Positions 37,583-46,808 of a stretch of 64,000 nt of DNA are shown piece by piece (positions within the stretch are counted from its first letter, which is position 1; each line of letters starts with the position of its first letter). The position numbers were made by a program, and so were the translations under genes. This DNA comes from Ostreococcus mediterraneus (taxonomy: Eukaryota > Chlorophyta > Mamiellophyceae > Mamiellales > Bathycoccaceae), in NCBI GenBank assembly GCA_012295225.1, contig WMKK01000017.1, positions 62,001-126,000 on the forward strand, read 5' to 3'. The notes under the pieces are model-generated. The model ran no database searches, was not told the origin of the DNA, and saw nothing but the letters and a program-made list of their open reading frames with translations.

Positions 37583-38947
37583 ATGTCGCGCGACGGCGCG
37601 CGCGAAAGCGGCGCGGGGTCGGCATGGATCGCGCGCGAAAGCGGCGCGGGGTCGGGCGCGCCCGCGGCGCGAGCGCGCGGGGTGTTGGCGATGATGATGG
37701 GGCACGCGGGACAGCCGCGGGACAGCCGCGGGGAGCTGTCGAGTTTGCCTTCGGTGAGTTCGTTCGGGGGTGGGTTGATGAATTACGACCAGAGCGCGGG
37801 TGGTGGTGGTTCGATAGGGATGTTTTCTCGACGCACGATGAGTTCGACGTCGACGTCGAGCGATGGAGGGATGTACGCGGATGTCGAACGCGGGGATGGG
37901 AGAGACGTCGAGCGCGGCGAAGGGAAGGATAGAGAGTTGATTTCGCCCGGGACGTTGAAGAAGTTGAATGTATTACGCGTATGGGGGTGTGAGGTAAAGC
38001 TATCGGAAGGGAAATTACTCGTAGCGTTGGCGTCGGGGGCGTTGTTTGCGTATTTGGGGTTTACGACGATGCAGGAAGGGGTGTTTCGTCACGCGACGAA
38101 AGATTTCAAGTACGGAGGTGTGGTATCGTTGTGTACGTGTTCGGTGTATTGTCTATTGGCACAAGCGGAAAGGTTTAGTAATGGTGATGTCGGTACGCGA
38201 CGAGGGAGATTGATTGATTATGCGGTGTTGAGTATGATGACGAGTGGGTCGATGTACTTGACGAATGCGGCGTTGGGATACATCAACTACACGACGAGAA
38301 TCGTCGCGAAATGTTCGAAAATTATCCCAACCATGATTGTCGGAACATTTATGCATGGTAGGCGTTACGGCCTGGCGGACTATCTCGCGTGCTCTTTGCT
38401 CGTGCTCGGGGTGACGATGTTCACCATGGGCGACGTCGACTCGTTTCCGACGTTTGACTGGCGTGGAATCACATACATTGTCATCGCGCTATTCATGGAA
38501 AGCACGGCGGGGAACTTTGAGGAACGGCGTTTCTTCAGTCTGCCGCAACCGATTTCGCATTGTGAGGTGGTGTTTTACGTCAACGCCATCGGAAGCTTGT
38601 TTTTAGCTTTTGGGCTCTTCATGTCGGGCGAGCTCTTCATCGCGCTCGCGCACGTCTTGTCCGAGCCTTTGGTTTTAGCAAGCATTTGCATGGCGGCGGC
38701 GTTTGGGTACATCAGTGTAACGTGTATCCTGTTATGTCTTCGCCATTACGGCGCGACGAACACCGAGGTGATCAAAACCTTGCGGAAGATGTTCTCGTTG
38801 GTGCTCTCGCTCATCGTGTACCCAAAGCCCATGGGATGGAAGTACGTGTGCGGCACCATCGCCACCGCCGTCGCGCTCTTCGCGCTCTATTCAATCAAAA
38901 TGCGTCGATTGCGCGCGTCAGGAGGCTCCATGGATGCAGCCAAGTAA
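37583..38947 (+). CDS. UAA-family nucleotide-sugar / PAPS transporter (SLC35B-like)
   Basis: 454 residues from the ATG at 37583. The first 145 residues are Gly/Ser/Arg-rich, with a repeated RESGAGS unit near the start. Ten or so membrane segments follow. Motifs typical of SLC35B2/B3 transporters are FLGFTTMQEGVF-like near 165, ALGYINYTTRIVAKCSKIIP, MIVGTFMHGRRYGLADYLA, and FEERRFF. The block TEVIKTLRKMFSLVLSLI is the conserved penultimate helix. Such proteins move PAPS or nucleotide sugars into the Golgi or ER. The lysine-rich end is short. The substrate is inferred from the family only. Confidence 0.87.
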   Translation: MSRDGARESGAGSAWIARESGAGSGAPAARARGVLAMMMGHAGQPRDSRGELSSLPSVSSFGGGLMNYDQSAGGGGSIGMFSRRTMSSTSTSSDGGMYADVERGDGRDVERGEGKDRELISPGTLKKLNVLRVWGCEVKLSEGKLLVALASGALFAYLGFTTMQEGVFRHATKDFKYGGVVSLCTCSVYCLLAQAERFSNGDVGTRRGRLIDYAVLSMMTSGSMYLTNAALGYINYTTRIVAKCSKIIPTMIVGTFMHGRRYGLADYLACSLLVLGVTMFTMGDVDSFPTFDWRGITYIVIALFMESTAGNFEERRFFSLPQPISHCEVVFYVNAIGSLFLAFGLFMSGELFIALAHVLSEPLVLASICMAAAFGYISVTCILLCLRHYGATNTEVIKTLRKMFSLVLSLIVYPKPMGWKYVCGTIATAVALFALYSIKMRRLRASGGSMDAAK

Positions 38948-39054
38948 AACACGCGCATCACCGTAATAGCAGATAAATGTGTAACTAGTTTTTCGCCTCA
39001 CGGCGTGTCTAGAAACCTCCCTCAGTGCCCCACGCCGCGCGATCGATCACGCCC

Positions 39055-39672
39055 ATGGCGGAACTCATAAGTATACAAAACCTCGACTTCGACGCGTGGC
39101 TCGCGGCGTGGTCGTCAAACGCATCGCCGTCCGCGCGCAGGGCAGCTACAGCGGAGGACCTCGCCAACGTCAACCGCCGCACGCGTGGCTTCGACGGCTC
39201 CGACGCGCCGTGCGCAATATGTCTCGCGACGGTCGAGTGCGGTGAAGACGAAGCCGTGTTGCCTTGTGCGCATGCGTATCACGCCGAGTGCATAGATCGA
39301 TGGTTTCAGCGCTCGTCGCTGTGTCCCACGTGCAAGCGGAGCGTCGGCGGGACAAAGGCACCAGAGAGAACGCCGCAAGACACCGCGCCGTCCTCGTCCA
39401 CGTCCACGCCGGTGACACTGCGGCGAGAAATACCTATAGAAAACGCACCAATGCCTGCGATACATTGGACGATTGATGGAGAAACTTCGGCTGGAATTTC
39501 TGAAAGCGAACGCCGCAGGCGGTATTGCGCGTTACTTCCTCTGCTCCACGAGCTCCGGAGAGAATTCGAAACGACGTTACGAGATGAGATCGTGTACGGC
39601 GTTGATGCTGAGCGAGGCGCTGTGCGCGTTCGTGATGCGCTAGAAGGATTACGTTCGTCGAGAGAGTCTTGA
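39055..39672 (+). CDS. RING-H2 E3 ubiquitin ligase
   Basis: 205 residues from the ATG at 39055 (CCCATGG context). The RING-H2 finger is at about residues 53-94: CAICLATVECG, PCAHAYHAECIDRWF and CPTCKRS give all eight zinc ligands in C3H2C3 order. No membrane segment is visible, so it is probably soluble. The C-terminal half is helical without a recognised domain. RING-H2 proteins pass ubiquitin from E2 to substrate; the substrate is unknown. Confidence 0.85.
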   Translation: MAELISIQNLDFDAWLAAWSSNASPSARRAATAEDLANVNRRTRGFDGSDAPCAICLATVECGEDEAVLPCAHAYHAECIDRWFQRSSLCPTCKRSVGGTKAPERTPQDTAPSSSTSTPVTLRREIPIENAPMPAIHWTIDGETSAGISESERRRRYCALLPLLHELRREFETTLRDEIVYGVDAERGAVRVRDALEGLRSSRES

Positions 39673-39853
39673 CACGGAGTTACATTATTAGTTTAGCACG
39701 AGTAGCCAGTAGCGTGACGATGATAGTGCGCGATTACTGTTGTAAATATACTTACCGGTACCGGTACCGGTACAATCATGACAAAAGAACAAATGCAAGG
39801 TACATGTAGCGCTACAGTGCAATGCGCGTTTACTTCGAGGTTTCGGCGTCCAC

Positions 39854-41872
39854 TTAGGTATCCACCTGCATGGCGTCGTCGTCGACATCGGTGAGCAACG
39901 TCGCGAGAAACACTTGATCCTCGATAGAGTTTGCCCTGGCTTCGGAGGCATCCATCGAACCCCATCCGAAATAATTGAACACTTCAGCGCAAGAACACGC
40001 TTCATCGCGAGCCTTACGTTTGCGAAGACCCCTGCGTGGGGAACTGTTGCCCGCCAAATCCGCCATGACGTCGCAGAGCTTGAGCGAGCGAGCTCCGCCG
40101 CCAGAGAAGAGCTTGGACGCCTCAGCGGAGCTCTGCGAGTCTGGCGTTCCGCACCCATCGCCGTTTTCTAATTCATCGAGCAACTCTTGCGTTGCCTCTG
40201 CGAACAAGAGTGGGTCGTTGTCGACATCGGTGAGGGAGTTTTGCTTTCTGAATGACGGAGGTTTGCTGAACGCCGTCGCCGCCTCGCCGCCGTTGGCGAA
40301 TCGAGGCGTCTCCGCGAACTCAGCCTCTTTGCCATCCTGGATTTTATCCAACTCCTCTAATTGTTCAATATCTACCAGGGTTGGTTTGTTTTCCAAGGCT
40401 GCGCGTTGTGTGAGCACGATTTTGTGTCGCACTTGTAACTCGGCGCCAAACCGACTGGCGATGCGGTAACTTTGCTCAGCCATGTCCCACTCTTCGCGGA
40501 CGCACGCCACCTCGGCGATGCGAAGGAACCCACACGCAAACTCCTTACGCTTTTCTCCTCGCATGAGTTTACGCACGTTCTTCTGCGCTTTGGCAAAATT
40601 ACCCGCGCGAAGTTGACACAGCGCTCGGTTGTTTTCCAAAATTGGCTCGAGTTCGTCGAGCGCGGCTGAATCGTCTTGGCTGGTGACGACGACTTGAATA
40701 CCACAGGAAAACAACTCTGCGGCTCCAGAGAAATCACCAACCCAGCTAAAAATGTTTCCAATCGACAGACACACATTTGCACGCTCATACGCGCTCATGT
40801 CGTCAAACCCGGCGAGCGCGAACGCGTTGTCGAGCCAAGACACGAGGTTGGCATCCACTGTGGTCTTTACCGACGCCGACGACGTCGCCGTTGCCGCTCG
40901 GATCTCGGCGTATTTACGCATGAAAATGACCTTTGCACGCTCGAGAAACAGAACTCTATCCTCGTACATGCGCTCGACGTCGTCGCTATCAGTGGAGGCG
41001 AACATAACGCCGCCGCCGTGCAACGCCATGCGCCGCGCGTGCACCCACTCTCCCGCCGCCATGGTTTTCGCAAGCGCTCTACTTGTCGCGAGCGCCACCG
41101 AAGATTCATCCGCTGAATCGCCTTCAAACGATGCCGGTCTCGTCATCCTAGCCGCGGCGCTTGTCTGCGCTGTCTCGTCGAGCAACTCTCGCAACGCGCG
41201 CGCGTTGTCCGCGTATGCCCGCGCCAGATCCCCCGCCGCCTCCGTCGCCGTCAACACCTCCGCGAAACGCTCGTGCACCAACGCGTAATCCGGCGCAGCA
41301 TCTATCGCCGCTTCACAGTCTCGGATCGCCTCCGACCACGACCCGAGTGCCATCTTTGACAATGCACGTCCGCTCAACGCCGTCGCCGAACACGCGCGAT
41401 ACGCCGCCACCGAACACGTCCTCCCGCGTTTCCCCGCATGCGACACCGCCTTAGATGACAACGACGACGATTTAGACTTTTCATCAACCGAACTCGACGG
41501 CGTCGAACTCGTCGTCACCAATCCACACTGCGACGCCACCAACTCGCTCAACTCATCCCCGGCGTTCATCCATGCCTCAGCGTTACGCGCCAACGCGCGA
41601 CTATACCCCTCAATCGATTCCACGTACTTTTTCTCCATCCGCAACTTCTCCGCATCCCCAAGCGCGCGTAACGCGTGCACAATCGTACCCTCCACCGACG
41701 TCGGCGATAACGCCGCCTCCTTTGGCGTCGCGAGCGCAATCTTCTCCGCCAATCGCGCTGCATCGCGCGACATCACCGACGACGACATCGACGACGCATT
41801 CGCACCACCAGGCACCACCACCGATGCCTCCTGCACCCATCGATCAAACATCCGCTCGATCGCCGCCGACAT
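39854..41872 (-). CDS. TPR-repeat protein
   Basis: 672 residues from the ATG at 41872 (MSAAIERMFDRW); a second ATG lies seven codons upstream. Tetratricopeptide-like helical pairs are seen at about 75-130, at 175-230 (RALSKMALGSWSEAIRDCEA, DYALVHERFAEVL) and again around 380-500. The C-terminal 150 residues are acidic and Ser-rich. No enzyme domain is seen. TPR arrays bind partner proteins; which process it serves cannot be said. Confidence 0.75.
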   Translation of the reverse strand: MSAAIERMFDRWVQEASVVVPGGANASSMSSSVMSRDAARLAEKIALATPKEAALSPTSVEGTIVHALRALGDAEKLRMEKKYVESIEGYSRALARNAEAWMNAGDELSELVASQCGLVTTSSTPSSSVDEKSKSSSLSSKAVSHAGKRGRTCSVAAYRACSATALSGRALSKMALGSWSEAIRDCEAAIDAAPDYALVHERFAEVLTATEAAGDLARAYADNARALRELLDETAQTSAAARMTRPASFEGDSADESSVALATSRALAKTMAAGEWVHARRMALHGGGVMFASTDSDDVERMYEDRVLFLERAKVIFMRKYAEIRAATATSSASVKTTVDANLVSWLDNAFALAGFDDMSAYERANVCLSIGNIFSWVGDFSGAAELFSCGIQVVVTSQDDSAALDELEPILENNRALCQLRAGNFAKAQKNVRKLMRGEKRKEFACGFLRIAEVACVREEWDMAEQSYRIASRFGAELQVRHKIVLTQRAALENKPTLVDIEQLEELDKIQDGKEAEFAETPRFANGGEAATAFSKPPSFRKQNSLTDVDNDPLLFAEATQELLDELENGDGCGTPDSQSSAEASKLFSGGGARSLKLCDVMADLAGNSSPRRGLRKRKARDEACSCAEVFNYFGWGSMDASEARANSIEDQVFLATLLTDVDDDAMQVDT

Positions 41873-42464
41873 ATCGCACGAAATGCCACGCAATTACAAT
41901 CACAATCACAATCAATCCGTCGTCGTCACCCCTCGTCGATTGATGGATCGAATGCGACGCGTGCGACGACTGTGTCGTGCGATGCGTGACGACGACCGGG
42001 ATAAATATATATATATATATATATATATCTACGCGGTTCCCGACGCGCAACGCACGGGCGCGCGTCGTCCGTCGGCGTCTGCCGTTGGAACGCGCCCGAC
42101 GATCACTCGCGGCATTTCGGGGACACCCTCGAGTCCTCCTGGTCATGATCGGTCGATTGACCCCCCATTGCCAAAAGATTGTTGTGCCGAGGGACTCGGT
42201 GACGGTTCGTGATTGGTCGATTACGTATCTGCCTCAGCAAAGAAAGAAAAGTTTGATGTCGACGACGACGACGACGACGACGACGACGGATGGGACCGCG
42301 TCGTCGCGCGCATACGGTCATCTATGTGCGTCTGCGCGCGTGTCCGCGCGTGTGTCTGCGTGCGCGCTGTCTGCGCGTGTGTGTGTGTGTGTCTGCGTGC
42401 TTGTGCGACGATTGGAGCGAAAAAGTGCACCGCAAGCGTGCTGACGTCAGCTGACGGCGGGCAT
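41873..42464. other. Divergent promoter region with microsatellites
   Basis: It holds (AT)n at 42005-42028, a CGTGATTGGTC box at 42208-42218, (GAC)n at 42258-42289, (GT)n near 42376-42392 and TGACGTCA at 42442-42449. The frame of the next gene stays open across part of it from a TTG, but the encoded Cys/Val/Arg run is a product of the repeats. Confidence 0.55.
42442..42449. promoter_or_regulatory. TGACGTCA element
   Basis: 15 bp before the ATG at 42465, flanked by GC on both sides to give the longer palindrome GCTGACGTCAGC. Confidence 0.4.
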
Positions 42465-43547
42465 ATGGGACTGTGCGTGGCGATCGATAGCGCCGAGCTC
42501 GCGCGCGAGCACAGCGAGCGATCGGCGACGGTTCGTGCGGTGTCGTGTGCGCGGGCGTGCGATGCGTTTGGGGTTGATGACGTCCTCGTGTTCGATAGCC
42601 GTCGCATCGATGACGCTACCGGTGGTGATGATGCTGATGATGTGAAACGACGAGGTTTTGATCGCGGTGTGCGTGAGGTGAGCGCGCCGACACGCGCGCG
42701 GGATTTTTTTGCGCGAATTTGCGATGCCGTGGCGTGTCCGCGCGCGCTACGTCAGACGTGCGTGGGTGCGCATGAAGATTTAAAGTTGTTGGGCGGAGCG
42801 TCGGGCGGAGCGTTAGCCGCGAACGCGAGGAGGGATAAGGATGCGATGCGAGCGATGTTTTGCGAAGGCGTCGTCGTGAACGATGATGGGTTTGGTGGTG
42901 ATGGTCGACGTTCGACGACGGTTGTTGATTGTGGGCATGGGGTAAGGTATCGCGTGACGAACGCGAAGCGGGCGATTCCGGCGGGGACGCGGGTGACGGT
43001 GCGGCCGAAACGAACGAAACGCGACGACGATGGCGATGGTGATGATGGCCATGGTGGTCGTTGTGGTGTTGATGATGGTGGTGGTCATGCCATCGCCGAT
43101 GTGGTGTCACCAGACGAGGCGAAAGCGCACATGGGGTGTTGGCCGTACGTCACGCGCACGCTCGCGCGAGGCGAGCTCGCGAGAGAGCTCGAAAAGTACG
43201 CGTTGGTCGTCGTCGTGGACGACACGCTGACGCCGTCGCCGCGAGACATCGCAAGTGACGGTGGTGCGTTAGAAACAAATCGCGGGAGCGATGGTGATGA
43301 TGGTGGTGACGTGTTGACGAACGTCGCCACGCGCGCGAAGACGGAAAACGTATTGGTGATGTTTGGCGAAGTCGCTCGATTATTTCGCGCCGAAACCGTC
43401 GACATCGGCACCGAGCGCGCTCGTCGAGCCATTGTCGCCGTCGATGCGTTCGGTCGCACGCATCACAACCACGTCGTGGAATCTCAGAGTTTGTTACGCG
43501 TGGATGAGTCCATGTGGGTTGTTCTCGCGCGAGCGATGCTTAGTTAA
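42465..43547 (+). CDS. SPOUT1/C9orf114-type RNA methyltransferase
   Basis: 360 residues from the ATG at 42465 (MGLCVAIDSAEL); an in-frame ATG at 42324 would add a Cys/Val-rich repeat-encoded leader. The order of blocks matches the SPOUT1 family: an N-terminal AxxxS strand and the GVDDVLVFDS segment, then CPRALRQTCVGAHEDLKLLGG (family PQYLRK...L...LNP region), FCEGVVV, a beta-rich insert with DCGHGVRYRV and PAGTRVTVR, then the knot part with ENVLVMFGEVARLF. Several Asp/Gly/His-rich insertions lengthen loops. Members methylate rRNA or other RNA. Similarity is moderate and the cofactor pocket is diverged. Confidence 0.65.
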   Translation: MGLCVAIDSAELAREHSERSATVRAVSCARACDAFGVDDVLVFDSRRIDDATGGDDADDVKRRGFDRGVREVSAPTRARDFFARICDAVACPRALRQTCVGAHEDLKLLGGASGGALAANARRDKDAMRAMFCEGVVVNDDGFGGDGRRSTTVVDCGHGVRYRVTNAKRAIPAGTRVTVRPKRTKRDDDGDGDDGHGGRCGVDDGGGHAIADVVSPDEAKAHMGCWPYVTRTLARGELARELEKYALVVVVDDTLTPSPRDIASDGGALETNRGSDGDDGGDVLTNVATRAKTENVLVMFGEVARLFRAETVDIGTERARRAIVAVDAFGRTHHNHVVESQSLLRVDESMWVVLARAMLS

Positions 43548-43584
43548 CGTTGAGACGAGAATAGCGCGGCGTTCGCGCTTCATT

Positions 43585-44226
43585 ATGAGCCATCGACGCG
43601 CGAAAGCCAAGTCCGATAGCGCGCTGCACGAATGCACATTTGACGATGGTGACATGGAATACGCAGTCGCATCACAAACAAAGACGCCGGCGAAAGTAGA
43701 CGTCGAAGACTTCAACGTTGACTACGTCTTTCCACCCGCGCTCGCGCGACCGCTTGTATGGAGCAGCGCGGCGCCCGCCGTTCCAATCACCATATCCCTC
43801 GGTCGAGCCGCCAAAGACGCACGTGCGGTGACATTTGCGATTTTAGGGTGCGTTCTCATCGCCACAAGCGTCGTGCACTGGCGTGAGCCGCGTTGGAGCT
43901 CGGCGCGGCGGGTCATCGATTATTTGGCGGTGCTCGCGTGCTTAACGTATGGGACATATTTAAGCACCACCGTTCCCACGCGTTTTGGCCAAATTTGGTG
44001 GACCGGTATGTCATTTGTGGCTGCTGTGTTCATCTTAAACGAGAGTGCGTTTTATTTAGAACTCCGTGACGTGCCAAATGTTCCCGAGGCTGTAGACGCC
44101 AAGGCTTTTTGGACGAGACGCCGCGTGTACGCGAGGACCGTTCGCACGCACTTCTTTTGCGTGCATCTCGCGGCGTCCTTCATCGCGTCCTTCGTCGCCT
44201 ACGGACTCGGTGCACCGATGGGGTAG
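43585..44226 (+). CDS. Unknown four-helix membrane protein
   Basis: 213 residues from the ATG at 43585 (MSHRRAKAKS). A hydrophilic N-terminal 80 residues lead to four hydrophobic segments: VTFAILGCVLIATSVVHW, a segment around VIDYLAVLACLTYGTYL, WWTGMSFVAAVFILNESAFY and the C-terminal FFCVHLAASFIASFVAYGLG. Short loops join them. I do not recognise the family. It starts 37 bp after the preceding stop on the same strand. Confidence 0.65.
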   Translation: MSHRRAKAKSDSALHECTFDDGDMEYAVASQTKTPAKVDVEDFNVDYVFPPALARPLVWSSAAPAVPITISLGRAAKDARAVTFAILGCVLIATSVVHWREPRWSSARRVIDYLAVLACLTYGTYLSTTVPTRFGQIWWTGMSFVAAVFILNESAFYLELRDVPNVPEAVDAKAFWTRRRVYARTVRTHFFCVHLAASFIASFVAYGLGAPMG

Positions 44227-44318
44227 TAGAGTAGATGTCGTTCGTGCCGCATAGGTGGCGTAGGAATTCTTGTACAGTATACTATAAATATAAAAAATAG
44301 CTCAAGCGCAACGCGATG

Positions 44319-46637
44319 TTATGAATTTTCTAAAGTTGGCTCAGAGGACGATCCCGTCGCCTCTGTGCCCGCCGCAGTCGCGGCGTAATAATTATTTGGT
44401 AATCCAAGCCAGTACTTCCACATTTCTAACCCGCGGTTGAACTCGACAGCCTCTGCCGGACACGGCTCGTCAAACGCCGTCAAAGTCGCGTCTTGCGGCG
44501 TCGCAACAGCACGCTCAAGTGACGCGGTCCTCGCAGCTGAGTCACGCACCGCACGCGCCGCTGAGTTTTTATTCTTTCGCATGCGCGAGCGGTCGATGCG
44601 GCTATCTATTTCATCTGCCTTGGCTTCCATGGACGCCTTCAAGACAAAGCGCAATGTGCGCGCCTCTCGCGCGCCCTCTTCTCCAGTCGCTTGCAAATCT
44701 GCAATGATGCAATCTGCGACGTCAGACAATCCGTGCAAGCCACAGCCATAGATGAGAGATTTACGCATACGCGCATCGGGACTCAAATCTTTCGATTTTG
44801 TACACAGATCGTAAACTTTGATGGCTTCGCGCGCGTTGCCTACGCGCACGTAGCCTTCAAGGAGTGACCCATACGTGGCGATATTCGGCGCAATTTTCTT
44901 CTCCTCCATCGCGCGTAAGGCTTCATTGGCGCGGCACATGTCCCCTTGTCGCGCGTAAGCATTAATTAAGCAGTTGTATACGCCCACATCTTGTACCATG
45001 AGCGGGTCGGTGTCCATTTCTGCGATGACCCATTGCGTGGCGGAGTTGTCCCCGACTTGCACAAAGTACTTTAACAATGTCGTGTACGTCACCACATCGG
45101 GTTTCAACCCGGACTGCGAGATTTCGCGTAACACGTTCCATGCCTCTGCGGGCTCTTGGGCGTCGATGCAGGCGTCAATCAACGTGTTGTACGTCACCAA
45201 GTCTGGCGCCACGCCGTCGTCCCGCATGCGGTCGAAAACCCGTCGAGCTTGGGTGAGTAAATCATCCTCGGGAACACGCTTGCCTGCTCGCATTCGGCGC
45301 ACGACACCCTTTAAGATGGAATTATACGTCACCACATTCGGCATGATTTGTGCGCGTTTCATCTCCTTCAACGCGGTTTCTGCCAAGCCGACTTGCGCGC
45401 TTTGCATAAAGCCATCGATGAGCGTCGAGTACGTGTACACGTTGGGCTTGACACCATCTCGAGACATGCGGCGTAAAATCTCATCCGCCTCGCCCACACG
45501 TCCAGCGCGCGCTAACCCTTGAACTAAAGCCGTGTACGCTTGGACTCCAGGGCGCCGTTCGGTGCGAGGACTGAAGCGCACGCCCTGCTCCAACGCGTCG
45601 AGCGCCAAATCCAAGCGTTCGCACGCGACGTAGGCGTACACCTTTGCACCCCACGTGGCTTGATTTGGGGCCACGCCCAGGGTGCGCATAGCCATCGAGC
45701 TCGCCTCCACCCCGCGTAAATTCTTCGCGCGCCCGTAACCGGTGATGAGCGTGTTGAACAATCTCGGACCAGCGCGCACGCCATCCGCCGTCATCTCGCG
45801 TAAAACCTTCTCCGCCTCTTCCAATCGTCCCTCGGCAACGTACGCGCCGACGCCTGCGGCGTATGCCGCGCCATCTAATTTTAAAGGCGTAGCTCGAAGC
45901 ATCAGCCATACTTCAACGGGTGATGGCGTCGACCGAAGCGCCCCCGTCGACCTCGCCTCGGCGCAACACCGACTCAACGCCGCGATAACATCCGTATACG
46001 TCCTCACGCTCGCGTGCACCGCGCTCGTCGCACCTTTCCCCTTCCGGGCAATCGTATAAAAAGCCTTCACCACCGCCAGCGTCACCGCAGGGTCATTCCG
46101 TATCGAGCATCCCGCGCGAGCGACGGCTTCCAACGCCTCGGCGCTCACCGCGTTCTCGCACCCCCGCTCCAAGCACACCGACTCAATCTCGCGGATCAAC
46201 GCGCACGCCTTTCGCACGCGCTGTTTCAACGCAACATAATCCACACTTCGCGCACCACCTCCACCACTACTCGCACTCACGCCGCCCGTATCACCATCGC
46301 CTACGCCCCCGTCGGTCCCAGCCTCGTCGCTTGCCACCAACGCCTTCAACGCCCCCGCCACGCACCGCCTATCGAGCGCGTCGAAGGCGTCGCGGCTACC
46401 ATTTCGCACCGCCTGCACGCTCGACAACGCCGCGGCAAGCGTCTTTGACGGCACTACGGGCGGTTTAGGTGTAGAATCCTTGTGTCCCGGCGGCTCACCG
46501 CGAGCCGCCGCGACGACGATTGTCGCCGGCGCTCGCGCTGTGCGGCGCGTCGAGCGGCTCGCACGCGAGGGCGAGGGCGCGCGGTGACGTCCCGATGCAC
46601 ACGCGTGCGCGTGCGACGTCGCACGCGCCAGTGACAT
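44319..46637 (-). CDS. Pentatricopeptide-repeat (PPR) protein, plastid
   Basis: A 772-residue single-exon protein with an Arg/Ser/Ala/Thr transit peptide (1-45). About ten 35-residue P-type PPR motifs run from about 240 to 660, for example the repeat with PNVYTYSTLIDGFMQSAQ, PDLVTYNTLIDACID and PDVVTYTTLLKYFVQVG. No SMR, DYW or E domain is seen at the C-terminus. P-class PPR proteins bind organelle RNA for stability, processing or translation. TGACGTCA sits 19 bp before the start (46657-46664). Confidence 0.88.
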   Translation of the reverse strand: MSLARATSHAHACASGRHRAPSPSRASRSTRRTARAPATIVVAAARGEPPGHKDSTPKPPVVPSKTLAAALSSVQAVRNGSRDAFDALDRRCVAGALKALVASDEAGTDGGVGDGDTGGVSASSGGGGARSVDYVALKQRVRKACALIREIESVCLERGCENAVSAEALEAVARAGCSIRNDPAVTLAVVKAFYTIARKGKGATSAVHASVRTYTDVIAALSRCCAEARSTGALRSTPSPVEVWLMLRATPLKLDGAAYAAGVGAYVAEGRLEEAEKVLREMTADGVRAGPRLFNTLITGYGRAKNLRGVEASSMAMRTLGVAPNQATWGAKVYAYVACERLDLALDALEQGVRFSPRTERRPGVQAYTALVQGLARAGRVGEADEILRRMSRDGVKPNVYTYSTLIDGFMQSAQVGLAETALKEMKRAQIMPNVVTYNSILKGVVRRMRAGKRVPEDDLLTQARRVFDRMRDDGVAPDLVTYNTLIDACIDAQEPAEAWNVLREISQSGLKPDVVTYTTLLKYFVQVGDNSATQWVIAEMDTDPLMVQDVGVYNCLINAYARQGDMCRANEALRAMEEKKIAPNIATYGSLLEGYVRVGNAREAIKVYDLCTKSKDLSPDARMRKSLIYGCGLHGLSDVADCIIADLQATGEEGAREARTLRFVLKASMEAKADEIDSRIDRSRMRKNKNSAARAVRDSAARTASLERAVATPQDATLTAFDEPCPAEAVEFNRGLEMWKYWLGLPNNYYAATAAGTEATGSSSEPTLENS

Positions 46638-46656
46638 CGTCGCGCGGGCGCAAGTG

Positions 46657-46664
46657 TGACGTCA
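46657..46664. promoter_or_regulatory. TGACGTCA element
   Basis: 19 bp before the PPR start; in gene orientation it is followed by CAC, as at psaK and the CP12-like gene. Confidence 0.4.
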
Positions 46665-46808
46665 TCAACTGGCGCGGTGTCCTATCCATTGGCAACCGCG
46701 CGTCGCGGGAACGATTGGAGGCGTCAAGGCACGTGAAAATGCGTGAATGCGTGTGATTTCAATGCTTTTGAAAAGTAAAAGAATGTGGGTGTCAGACGTG
46801 CGGTGGTT

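Noticed and set aside
42213-42464. N-terminal extension of the SPOUT protein from a TTG
   Set aside because: Non-ATG start, and the encoded Asp and Cys/Val/Arg runs come from (GAC)n and (GT)n microsatellites.
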